DNA of 64,000 bases, taken from positions 1-64,000 of the forward strand of contig NZ_JOAX01000019.1 of NCBI RefSeq assembly GCF_000720485.1, written 5' to 3'. Positions 17,446-24,720 of this stretch are shown here, one piece after another; within the stretch, counting starts at the first letter, position 1; every line of letters begins with the position of its first letter. The translations under genes and the position numbers were made by a program. Source of the DNA: Streptomyces ochraceiscleroticus. Its GTDB lineage: Bacteria > Actinomycetota > Actinomycetes > Streptomycetales > Streptomycetaceae. Below the pieces are notes generated by a model that worked only from the letters and a program-made list of their open reading frames with translations, had not been told where the DNA came from and made no database searches.

Positions 17446-18972
17446 GTGCGTCACAGACTCCTCGTGCCGGGCGCCGCCGCGCTCAGCCTGCTGCTGGCGA
17501 TCCCGGCATCGGCTGCCGACTACTCCCCCGGCGCGCCGGGCGTGGGTGACTCGTACTACCCCGAGAGCGGCAACGGCGGGTACGACGTCTCCCACTACGA
17601 CCTGCGCCTGAAGTACCAGCCGAAGACGGACCTGCTGGAGGGCACCGCGACCCTCCTCGCGAAGACCACGCAGGACCTCTCGCGCTTCAACCTCGACTTC
17701 GGCCTGAAGGTCAGCGAGGTCCGCGTCAACGGCAAGAAGGCGGCCTTCAAGGCGTCCGGCAAGCACGAGCTGGAGGTGACGCCGGCCGCGCCGCTGCCCA
17801 AGGGCAAGGACATCAGCGTCGTCGTGCGCTACGCGGGCAAGCCCTCCGAGCTGAAGATCGACGGCTTCACGGCCTGGGCGCGCACCCCCGACGGCGGCGT
17901 GGTCGCGCAGGAGCCGGACTCGGCGGTCTGGTGGTACCCGAGCAACGACCACCCCACCGACAAGGCCACGTACGACATCTCGGTGGCCGTGCCGGACGGC
18001 ACCCAGGCGCTCAGCAACGGCTTGCTGCTCTCGCAGTCCTCCAAGCTCGGCTGGACGCGCTACAACTGGCGCTCGGACAAGCCGCAGGCGACGTATCTGA
18101 CCACACTCGCGGTCGGCAAGTTCGACATCACCAAGGACACCACGGCGAACGGCCTGCCGGTCATCAACGCCGTCAGCAAGGACCTCGGGAGCAACGAGGG
18201 CGCGGCGAAGTCCAGCATCGAGCGCACCACCGAGGTCGCGGAGTGGCTGGAGACCGTCTTCGGTCCGTACCCGTTCAACGCACTCGGCGGTTACGTACCG
18301 AACGTCCCGGCCGGTTACGCGCTGGAGACCCAGACCCGCCCCTTCTACGGCAAGAAGGCGTTCGACGCGGGCACCAACGTCTCCGTCGTCGTCCACGAGC
18401 TGGCCCACCAGTGGTACGGCGACAGCGTCTCGCTCAAGGACTGGAAGGACATCTGGGTCAACGAGGGCTTCGCGCGCTACAGCCAGTGGCTGTGGTCGGA
18501 GAAGGAGGGCGAGGGCACGGCGCAGGAGCTGGCGGACTACGTGTACGACCAGCACCCCGCCGACGACGCCTTCTGGACGGTGAAGCCGGGCGACCCGGGC
18601 CCGGACAACCAGTTCGACATCGCGGTCTACGACCGGGGCGCGCTGGCCCTCCAGGCGCTGCGCAACAAGCTCGGCGACAAGACCTTCTTCTCGATCCTCA
18701 AGTCCTGGCCGACCGAGAACAAGTACGGCAACGCCTCGGTCGCCGACTTCGTGAAGTTCGCCGAGGAGAAGTCCGGCAAGCCGCTCGCCGCCTTCTTCGA
18801 CACCTGGCTGTACCAGCCCGCCAAGCCGTCGGCCCCGGCGGCGAAGGGCGCCACGATCGCGGCCGCCGAGACCCGCGCGGAGCGGCCGAAGTCCTGGAAG
18901 TCGATCGCTGCGACGAACGACGTCCACGCGCACGGCGACGTCCATGCGCAGGATGGCCACCGCCCGGAGTAA
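17446..18972 (+). CDS. Secreted M1 family aminopeptidase
   Basis: A 508-residue zinc aminopeptidase with a signal peptide (about 1-23, ending ASAAD). The gluzincin site is complete: His317-Glu318-x-x-His321 in VVHELAHQWYG, with the third ligand Glu340 in WVNEGFA, the classical 18-residue spacing. It has the M1 N-terminal beta-domain and catalytic domain but lacks the large C-terminal helical domain of PepN, matching secreted Streptomyces forms. The start is GTG 17446, preceded by GGAGGA. It probably works with the neighbouring carboxypeptidase and X-Pro dipeptidase to degrade external peptides. Confidence 0.92.
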   Translation: MRHRLLVPGAAALSLLLAIPASAADYSPGAPGVGDSYYPESGNGGYDVSHYDLRLKYQPKTDLLEGTATLLAKTTQDLSRFNLDFGLKVSEVRVNGKKAAFKASGKHELEVTPAAPLPKGKDISVVVRYAGKPSELKIDGFTAWARTPDGGVVAQEPDSAVWWYPSNDHPTDKATYDISVAVPDGTQALSNGLLLSQSSKLGWTRYNWRSDKPQATYLTTLAVGKFDITKDTTANGLPVINAVSKDLGSNEGAAKSSIERTTEVAEWLETVFGPYPFNALGGYVPNVPAGYALETQTRPFYGKKAFDAGTNVSVVVHELAHQWYGDSVSLKDWKDIWVNEGFARYSQWLWSEKEGEGTAQELADYVYDQHPADDAFWTVKPGDPGPDNQFDIAVYDRGALALQALRNKLGDKTFFSILKSWPTENKYGNASVADFVKFAEEKSGKPLAAFFDTWLYQPAKPSAPAAKGATIAAAETRAERPKSWKSIAATNDVHAHGDVHAQDGHRPE

Positions 18973-18978
18973 ATCTCC

Positions 18979-19006
18979 CCGCCGACCGGCGGTTACCAGA
19001 AGGTAA
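18979..19006. promoter_or_regulatory. Two adjacent inverted repeats upstream of the sphingomyelinase gene
   Basis: CCGCC-GACC-GGCGG (18979-18992) directly abuts TTACC-AGAA-GGTAA (18993-19006). Both have perfect 5-bp arms and 4-nt centres. They sit between the M1 peptidase stop (18972) and the sphingomyelinase start (19065). The first may help end the upstream transcript and the second could be an operator. This is weak evidence. Confidence 0.3.
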
Positions 19007-19064
19007 TGACTGCTGATTGGATGTGCGGCGCCGGATCAACACCCCTACCCCACAGGGAGATTCA

Positions 19065-20057
19065 GTGCCGCACTCCACGCCGCGACGTCACCGCGCCGCC
19101 GTCCTCGCCACCGCGATCGCCGTCGCCTCGTCGCCGCTCCTCACGGCCGCCACCGCAACGGCCGCACCGGCCGCCGCCGCGGACACCCCCGCGCTCAAGG
19201 TCCTCACGTACAACGCATTCCTGTTCAGCAAGACGCTCTACCCCAACTGGGGCCAGGACCACCGCGCGAAGGAGATCCCCGCGGCGGACTTCTTCCGCGG
19301 CCAGGACGTCGTCGTCCTCCAGGAGGCGTTCGACAACTCTTCCTCCGACGCCCTGAAGGCGAACGCCGCCGCGGCGTACCCGTACCAGACCCCGGTGGTG
19401 GGCCGCGGCAAGGACGGCTGGGACGCCACCGGAGGCGCGTACTCCTCGCTCACCCCGGAGGACGGCGGCGTCACCCTGCTCAGCAAGTGGCCGGTGCTCC
19501 GCAAGGAGCAGTACGTCTACAAGGACGCGTGCGGCTCCGACTCCTACTCCAACAAGGGCTTCGTCTACGCCGTACTGAACGTGAACGGCACGAAGGTGCA
19601 CGTCGTCGGCACCCACACGCAGTCCACCGACCCCGGCTGCGCCGCGGGCGAGGCCGCCACGACCCGCGCGAAGCAGTTCACCGAGATGGATGCCTTCCTG
19701 GACGCCAAGAACATCCCGGCCGACGAGGAGGTCATGGTCGCGGGCGACTTCAACGTCGACTCCCGCGGTGACGAGTACGGGGCGATGCTCAAGGCGGCCG
19801 ATCTGGCGCCCGCCGACGCCCGCACCGGCCACCCGTACTCCTTCGACACCCAGGAGAACTCCATCGCGAAGGACCGGTATCCCAACGATCCCCGCGAGGA
19901 CCTGGACCACGTGCTGCACCGCAACGGCCACGCCCGCCCCGCCAACTGGCAGAACGAGGTCGTCAAGGAGACCAGCGCCCCCTGGACGGTCACCAGCGGC
20001 GGCAAGGACTACACGTACACCAATCTGTCGGACCACTATCCGGTGACGGCGGGCTGA
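19065..20057 (+). CDS. sph: Secreted sphingomyelin phosphodiesterase
   Basis: A 330-residue exported enzyme of the endonuclease/exonuclease/phosphatase fold, similar to bacterial neutral sphingomyelinases (sphingomyelin to ceramide plus phosphocholine). The signal peptide spans about 1-39 (ATATAAPAAAAD). Metal and catalytic motifs are present: LTYNAFLF near the N-terminus, VVLQEAFD (the metal-binding Glu), VAGDFNVDSRGD and the C-terminal SDHYPV. Start GTG 19065 follows CAGGGAGA. Substrate could be another phospholipid. It ends in a strong terminator shared with the convergent permease gene. Confidence 0.85.
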   Translation: MPHSTPRRHRAAVLATAIAVASSPLLTAATATAAPAAAADTPALKVLTYNAFLFSKTLYPNWGQDHRAKEIPAADFFRGQDVVVLQEAFDNSSSDALKANAAAAYPYQTPVVGRGKDGWDATGGAYSSLTPEDGGVTLLSKWPVLRKEQYVYKDACGSDSYSNKGFVYAVLNVNGTKVHVVGTHTQSTDPGCAAGEAATTRAKQFTEMDAFLDAKNIPADEEVMVAGDFNVDSRGDEYGAMLKAADLAPADARTGHPYSFDTQENSIAKDRYPNDPREDLDHVLHRNGHARPANWQNEVVKETSAPWTVTSGGKDYTYTNLSDHYPVTAG

Positions 20058-20098
20058 CGACCACCGCCCGGCCGGCCGCGGCAGAGCCGCCGGAACGC

Positions 20099-20137
20099 CC
20101 GCGGCCGCGCTCGCCGGAAAGGCGAACGCGGCCGCGG
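20099..20137. terminator. Bidirectional terminator after the sphingomyelinase gene
   Basis: An 11-bp perfect arm pair (CCGCGGCCGCG with CGCGGCCGCGG), one C/A mismatch, then a further TCGCC/GGCGA stem around the loop GGAAA. It lies between convergent genes ending at 20057 (+) and 20162 (-). Confidence 0.85.
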
Positions 20138-20161
20138 AAACCGCTGTGAACTCCGGGAGGG

Positions 20162-21658
20162 TCAGCGCTGCCCGGGGATCTTCGGCGCGTCGGGCCCGTC
20201 CAGGGCCGCCCGCTCCGCCGCGATCCGCGCCACCTTGCCGCGGACCGCGAACCAGCCGATGACCAGGGCCGCCGCGAGGACCGGGATCAGCATCACGGTC
20301 TGCCGGCCGACGCCGCCGTCGAACCACATCAGGACGATGACGCCGAGCAGGAAGACGATCGTGGCGATGTCCGTGACCGGCGTACCGGGCAGCCGGAACT
20401 TCGGCCGGTCGGCCAGCCCCGCACGGGAGCGGCGGACGAACACCATGTGACAGATCATGATCACGACCCAGGTGCTGATGACACCCAGCGCCGCGATATT
20501 GATGACGATCTCGAACGCTTCTTCCGGCAGGAAGTAGTTCAGGCCGACGCCCAGCACACACACCGCGGAGGTGAGCATGATGCCGCCGTACGGAACCTGG
20601 TGGCGGTTCATCCGGCCGACGAACTTGGGCGCGGACCCGGACATCGACATCGAGCGCAGGATGCGCCCGGTCGAGTAGAGGCCGGAGTTGAGGCTGGACA
20701 TCGCGGCGGTCAGGACGACGAGGTTCATGACGTCGCCCGCGTACGGCACGCCGACGTTGGACAGCACGGTGACGAAGGGGCTCTCCCCGTCGGTGAACTT
20801 GTTCCACGGCAGCAGCATCGTGAGCAGCACGACCGAGCCGACGTAGAAGACGCCGACCCGCCACATGATGGAGTTGACGGCCTTCGGCACGACCTTCTCC
20901 GGCTCGCTGGTCTCGCCCGCGGTGACGCCGACCAGCTCGACGGCGGAGTACGCGAAGACGACTCCCTGGAGCACGATCACGACCGGGAGCAGGCCGGTCG
21001 GGAAGAGGCCGCCGTTGTCGGTGATCAGGTCGAGGCCCGGCGTATGGCCGCCCACGGGGTGCTGGGTGGACAGCAGGAAGATGCCGATGAGCATGAAGGC
21101 GACCAGCGCCGCGACCTTGATGATCGCGAACCAGAACTCCAGCTCGCCGAAGATCTTCACCGAGATCAGGTTCACGGCCAGCACGACCGCGAGGGCGATC
21201 AGCGCCATCACCCACTGCGGGATATCGGTGAACATGCTCCAGTAGTGCGTGTAGAGCGCGATGGCCGTGATGTCGGCGATACCGGTGGTCGACCAGTTCA
21301 CGACGTACATCCAGCCCGCCACGTAGGCGCCCTTCTCGCCCAGGAACTCACGGGCGTAGGAGACGAAGGAGCCGGAGGAGGGGCGGTGCAGCACCAGTTC
21401 GCCGAGCGCCCGCACGACGAAGAAGGCGAAGAGGCCGCAGACCGCGTAGGCGATGGCCAGCGCGGGCCCCGCGGAGTGCAGCCGGCCGCCGGCGCCGAGG
21501 AAGAGGCCGGTGCCGATCGCGCCGCCGATGGCGATCATGTTGATGTGCCGGGCCTTGAGGCCCTTGCTGTATCCGGCGTCGCCCGCGTCGTGCGGGGCGG
21601 AGCCGTTCCCCCCGTCCGGCGGCCGGTAGGCGTCTTCCTGGACGGTTTGCGTGCTCAC
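20162..21658 (-). CDS. Amino acid permease (APC superfamily)
   Basis: A 498-residue, twelve-helix transporter of the AnsP/GabP-like amino acid permease group. The first-helix motif AIGGAIGTGLFLGAGGRLHS (about 45-64) is the substrate-binding signature, followed by HRPSSGSFVSYAREFLGEK. Overall resemblance is to L-asparagine or GABA permeases, but substrate cannot be fixed. I use GTG 21658 (STQTVQED after the initiator) because the 27 extra upstream codons look non-coding. A CRP-type palindrome lies about 100 bp upstream at 21760-21785, suggesting nutritional control. Confidence 0.88.
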   Translation of the reverse strand: MSTQTVQEDAYRPPDGGNGSAPHDAGDAGYSKGLKARHINMIAIGGAIGTGLFLGAGGRLHSAGPALAIAYAVCGLFAFFVVRALGELVLHRPSSGSFVSYAREFLGEKGAYVAGWMYVVNWSTTGIADITAIALYTHYWSMFTDIPQWVMALIALAVVLAVNLISVKIFGELEFWFAIIKVAALVAFMLIGIFLLSTQHPVGGHTPGLDLITDNGGLFPTGLLPVVIVLQGVVFAYSAVELVGVTAGETSEPEKVVPKAVNSIMWRVGVFYVGSVVLLTMLLPWNKFTDGESPFVTVLSNVGVPYAGDVMNLVVLTAAMSSLNSGLYSTGRILRSMSMSGSAPKFVGRMNRHQVPYGGIMLTSAVCVLGVGLNYFLPEEAFEIVINIAALGVISTWVVIMICHMVFVRRSRAGLADRPKFRLPGTPVTDIATIVFLLGVIVLMWFDGGVGRQTVMLIPVLAAALVIGWFAVRGKVARIAAERAALDGPDAPKIPGQR

Positions 21659-21759
21659 AGGTGCGTCATCTCGCTTTCGGGAGGGCGGTGGAGCGACGGC
21701 CGGCTGCTGCGGATCGCGCGAGCCGGACCGACCGCACACCTTCCCCGAAGTCCGGGCAT

Positions 21760-21785
21760 CCGTCTGTGAAAGAGATCACAGACGG
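21760..21785. promoter_or_regulatory. CRP/FNR-type palindrome upstream of the permease gene
   Basis: CCGTCTGTGA and TCACAGACGG are perfect 10-bp arms around AAGAGA. The core TGTGA-N6-TCACA is the textbook CRP/FNR-family operator, and it also approximates the Streptomyces Crp motif GTG-N6-GNCAC with one mismatch. It lies 102-127 bp upstream of the permease GTG and 62 bp past the stop of the upstream gene (21847, minus strand). A terminator role for that upstream gene is the alternative. Confidence 0.6.
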
Positions 21786-21846
21786 TCGACTGCGGAGCTC
21801 GTCCGAGCCCTTGAGGACCGGTTGAGGACCGGTCCGACGGCCTCCC

Positions 21847-22617
21847 TCAGTCCTTCAGGATCAGTACCAGCGCCAGTACTGCCGCCAGCGGCCAGCCGGC
21901 CAGCAGGACGACCGCCCACAGGCCGCCGCCGGGCCCCCTGAGCAGCGCCACGAGTCGCTCGACCAGGCCGAGGCGGTCCTCGGGGCCGTCCTCGGTGCTG
22001 CCCTCGCCCTGCTGCGCCCCTGCGGCCGCCCCGGACCCCGGTACCGCCTTCTCGGCCCCTGCCGGGGCGTCGGAGGCATCCTTGCGGCCGGACGTGGCGG
22101 GCGCCGACTCCCCCGCCCGCCCGGGCTCCGGCACCGGTACCGTCCCCGCCGCCAGCTCCGCCACCGGCACCCGCGCGGAGACCGCCGGCGGGAACGCCCG
22201 CTCGTCCTCCAGGAAGCGCGCGAAGACGTCCAGCACCATCGGCCGCAGCCCCGGCAGGTCGGTGTCCGCCACGGACATCCGCGCCCGCGCGCCCGATCCC
22301 CCGGTGACGACCACGCCGTACGCGAGCTCGATGGGCCGGCCGCTGCGGTCGCGCAGCACCACCCCGTCCGCGCCGGGCGGCGACGCCTGGACGATGCGGT
22401 ACGAGAGTCCGATGCGCCCGCCGCCCGGCAGCGCCGCCTCCGCGTGCCGGCTCTCCCCCTCCTGCGTCAGGCTGCCGGTGATCGCGTCGCGCAGCAGCCC
22501 GGACAGATTGCGCTCGCTCAGGAAGCGCGGCACGAGCAGCGTGCGCTGCCCCACCCTCCGGCCGCGCGCCACCAGGAAGGGCCAGCAGCCGGCGTCCCGG
22601 GACCCCCTGCGGCTCAC
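21847..22617 (-). CDS. Tail-anchored hypothetical protein paired with a GTPase
   Basis: A 256-residue protein I cannot assign to a named family. An N-terminal folded region (about 1-155) is followed by an Ala/Gly/Pro/Glu-rich linker (about 160-215) and a single C-terminal membrane segment (about 232-253), with no signal peptide, so it is probably anchored by its tail with the domain in the cytoplasm. GTG 22617 overlaps the stop of the GTPase gene in GTGA, indicating translational coupling. The pairing suggests a membrane partner, effector or regulator of the GTPase. Confidence 0.7.
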   Translation of the reverse strand: MSRRGSRDAGCWPFLVARGRRVGQRTLLVPRFLSERNLSGLLRDAITGSLTQEGESRHAEAALPGGGRIGLSYRIVQASPPGADGVVLRDRSGRPIELAYGVVVTGGSGARARMSVADTDLPGLRPMVLDVFARFLEDERAFPPAVSARVPVAELAAGTVPVPEPGRAGESAPATSGRKDASDAPAGAEKAVPGSGAAAGAQQGEGSTEDGPEDRLGLVERLVALLRGPGGGLWAVVLLAGWPLAAVLALVLILKD

Positions 22618-23828
22618 GGCGCCTCGCCGTCGCGCAGTACGGAGGCCGGCATCTTGGCCACGAAGGAGGCCAGTTCGGCGTTCATGCGGTCCATCGCGAT
22701 CCGCCGCGCGGAGGCCGCCTCCTCGGTGAGCCGGTCGACCTTTCCCAGCTCACGCTCCCGCAGGCCCATCTTGATGTCGCCCGGCTCCGTCAGCCGGCTG
22801 GCGAACATCTCCACCGCGGCCTCGCTCACCTTGTCCAGCCTCTTCCCGCCGACCACGGCACCCAGGGCGCCGGTGAGGGCCTTGCTGAGCCGGGTGCTGA
22901 GCATGCCGCTCAGCCACTTGATTCTCTCCGCCGCGGTGAGCGCGGTCCCGATCTGGATGTCTTCGATGAGCCGGCGGCGGGTGGCGTCGTCCAGCTGCCC
23001 GAGGATCGAGGCGAAGATGTCGGGCAGGATCGCGAGAAACGGCACCTCGACGTACTGCGGGTGCGGCGCCGCCCCCCGCTGCTTGCGCATCCGGCCGTCC
23101 GGCTCCAGCGTCGCGTAGTCGGGGCCCACCGAGCTGACCGGCAGCAGCCGGACGGCGGGCGCGTATTCGTTGCCGGCCATAGCGACGTTCCCCACGAGGT
23201 GCGCGAACTCCTCGACGGCGCACAGCGCGTCCCGGACCGCGGCCAGGGACGCCCCTTCCGTGGGGGCGTGCCCGGCGAGCAGATCCCACTTGGTGATCAC
23301 GAAGTGCACCGGCTTCTCCGCCGACTGCAGCAGCCCGAAGATCATCGACATCTCGTGGTGGAAGTGGTCGAGGCCCGCTTCGGTGCCGACCAGGAGCTCG
23401 CGCACATACTGCCCGTCCAGCAGGCACAGGATCGTGTCCGCGGCCACCAGCCGCTCGGTCAGCTCCTCCTGGGCCCGCGAGGCGGCGTCGTCCTCGGTGG
23501 CTTCCGTCAGCAGCTCGCCCGCGTAGTCCAGGTACTTGATCCGCAGCACCGAGTGGTTCTTGGTGCTGCGCCGGGTCTTGCAGTCGAAGGTGTACTCGCG
23601 GCCGTTGTGCACGCGCGTGGAGGCCGGCCACTCCTCGCGGTCCCGCACCTGGCGGTAGATGTCCATCAGCTCGATGCGCTGCGCGTGCGAGCACTCCAGG
23701 AAGACCGCGGCGCTGCTCTGCACCTGGAGGCGCTTGAAGAGGCTGGAGAGGTAGACGGTCTTGCCTGATCCGGACGGCCCCAAGACCAGTACGCGCACGG
23801 TGAACGGGTCATCGCTGAGTTCGAGCAT
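22614..23828 (-). CDS. TRAFAC-type GTPase (double-GTPase-like)
   Basis: A 404-residue P-loop protein. Walker A/G1 is GPSGSGKT at residues 17-24, G3 is DYAG at 101-104, and G4 is TKWD at 179-182, a variant of NKxD, so guanine-nucleotide binding is likely. The C-terminal half (about 265-404) is helical and contains KALTGALGAVVGGKRLDKV, which might contact membrane. It resembles the DO-GTPase2 group described by Aravind and colleagues in actinobacterial conflict-type systems; that assignment is tentative. I use ATG 23828 (MLELSDDPF) rather than the long low-complexity extension, which runs into the MerR promoter. Confidence 0.75.
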   Translation of the reverse strand: MLELSDDPFTVRVLVLGPSGSGKTVYLSSLFKRLQVQSSAAVFLECSHAQRIELMDIYRQVRDREEWPASTRVHNGREYTFDCKTRRSTKNHSVLRIKYLDYAGELLTEATEDDAASRAQEELTERLVAADTILCLLDGQYVRELLVGTEAGLDHFHHEMSMIFGLLQSAEKPVHFVITKWDLLAGHAPTEGASLAAVRDALCAVEEFAHLVGNVAMAGNEYAPAVRLLPVSSVGPDYATLEPDGRMRKQRGAAPHPQYVEVPFLAILPDIFASILGQLDDATRRRLIEDIQIGTALTAAERIKWLSGMLSTRLSKALTGALGAVVGGKRLDKVSEAAVEMFASRLTEPGDIKMGLRERELGKVDRLTEEAASARRIAMDRMNAELASFVAKMPASVLRDGEAP

Positions 23829-23920
23829 GCGTCCCCCGGGGAGCTCAGTAACGGGAGGGACGCTACTGACAACGGACGGCGGGACGACGAGGAACCGGGG
23901 GTGCGTCACCCGTCGGAGTG

Positions 23921-23951
23921 GTGACAAAGCTGGTGAGACAGCAATACTGTC
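23921..23951 (+). promoter_or_regulatory. Promoter and operator dyad of the MerR regulator gene
   Basis: GTGACA (23921-23926) and TACTGT (23945-23950) form a -35/-10 pair with 18-bp spacing, longer than usual as in MerR-controlled promoters. A dyad GACAG-CAATA-CTGTC (23937-23951) overlaps the -10. Transcription would begin at about the ATG (23956), so the mRNA is probably leaderless and autoregulated. Confidence 0.55.
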
Positions 23952-23955
23952 CAAC

Positions 23956-24684
23956 ATGATGGAGTCCGCTGCCGACCTGAGCCTGACCGTCGACGAGCTG
24001 GCCGCCCGGGCCGGTGTCACGGTCCGTACGATCCGGTTCTACAGCACCCGCGGGCTGCTCCCGCCGCCGGAGATCGGCCCGCGCCGCGTCGGCCGGTACG
24101 GCCCCGGCCACCTCTCCCGGCTCGCGCTCATCGAGGAGCTGCAGCACCAGGGCATGACGCTGTCGGCGATCGAACGGTACCTGGAGCAGCTGCCGCCCGA
24201 CCTCAGCGCCGAGGACCTCGCCATTCACCGCGCCCTGGTCGCCGGCTGGCTCCCGGACCGGGCCGAGGAGCAGTCGCTCGCGCAGCTGGAGCGGCGGGTG
24301 GGCCGGTCGCTCACCGACCAGGACCTGGACCGGCTGGCCGCGATGAGCGTGCTGGTGCGCACCGAGGAGGCCGGCGTCTTCCAGGTGGATCCGGGGCTGC
24401 TGCAGCTCGGCGTGCGGCTGCTGGACGTGCCGATCGCGCTGGAGACGATCCTCGCGGCCCGTACGGTCGTGCTGGAGCACACCCGCTCGGCGGCCCGGGA
24501 ACTGAGCCGGCTGTTCAGGGACGAGGTCGGGGCCGCGTACGAGGACGGCGGGCCGGACGCCGCCGAGGTGGCCCGGCGCAAGTCCCTCTCCGCGGATATG
24601 CAGCCGCTGGTCGTACAGGCGCTGGTCACAGCCTTTCAGCGGTCGATGAAGGAAGAGCTGCGGGAGTGGTTCGGCGGGCGGTGA
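23956..24684 (+). CDS. MerR family transcriptional regulator
   Basis: A 242-residue regulator. The MerR DNA-binding domain is at about 14-85: LTVDELAARAGVTVRTIRFY is the recognition helix-turn-helix, and RRVGRYGPGHLSRLALIEEL forms the wing and second helix. A dimerisation helix and a C-terminal ligand-type domain of about 120 residues follow, without the cysteines of metal sensors. It is convergent with the fatty-acid operon (stop 24721), a common neighbour arrangement in streptomycetes, and may sense an acyl-CoA or hydrophobic ligand. No ribosome-binding site precedes the ATG; see the promoter entry. Confidence 0.88.
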   Translation: MMESAADLSLTVDELAARAGVTVRTIRFYSTRGLLPPPEIGPRRVGRYGPGHLSRLALIEELQHQGMTLSAIERYLEQLPPDLSAEDLAIHRALVAGWLPDRAEEQSLAQLERRVGRSLTDQDLDRLAAMSVLVRTEEAGVFQVDPGLLQLGVRLLDVPIALETILAARTVVLEHTRSAARELSRLFRDEVGAAYEDGGPDAAEVARRKSLSADMQPLVVQALVTAFQRSMKEELREWFGGR

Positions 24685-24720
24685 GGGAGCGGGCCGCCGC
24701 GCGACCCGCCCCCACCTCCG

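Noticed and set aside
18979..19006. PHO box upstream of the sphingomyelinase gene
   Set aside because: Phosphate control would be plausible, but the GTTCACC-type direct repeats of PhoP sites are not there; the visible elements are inverted repeats.
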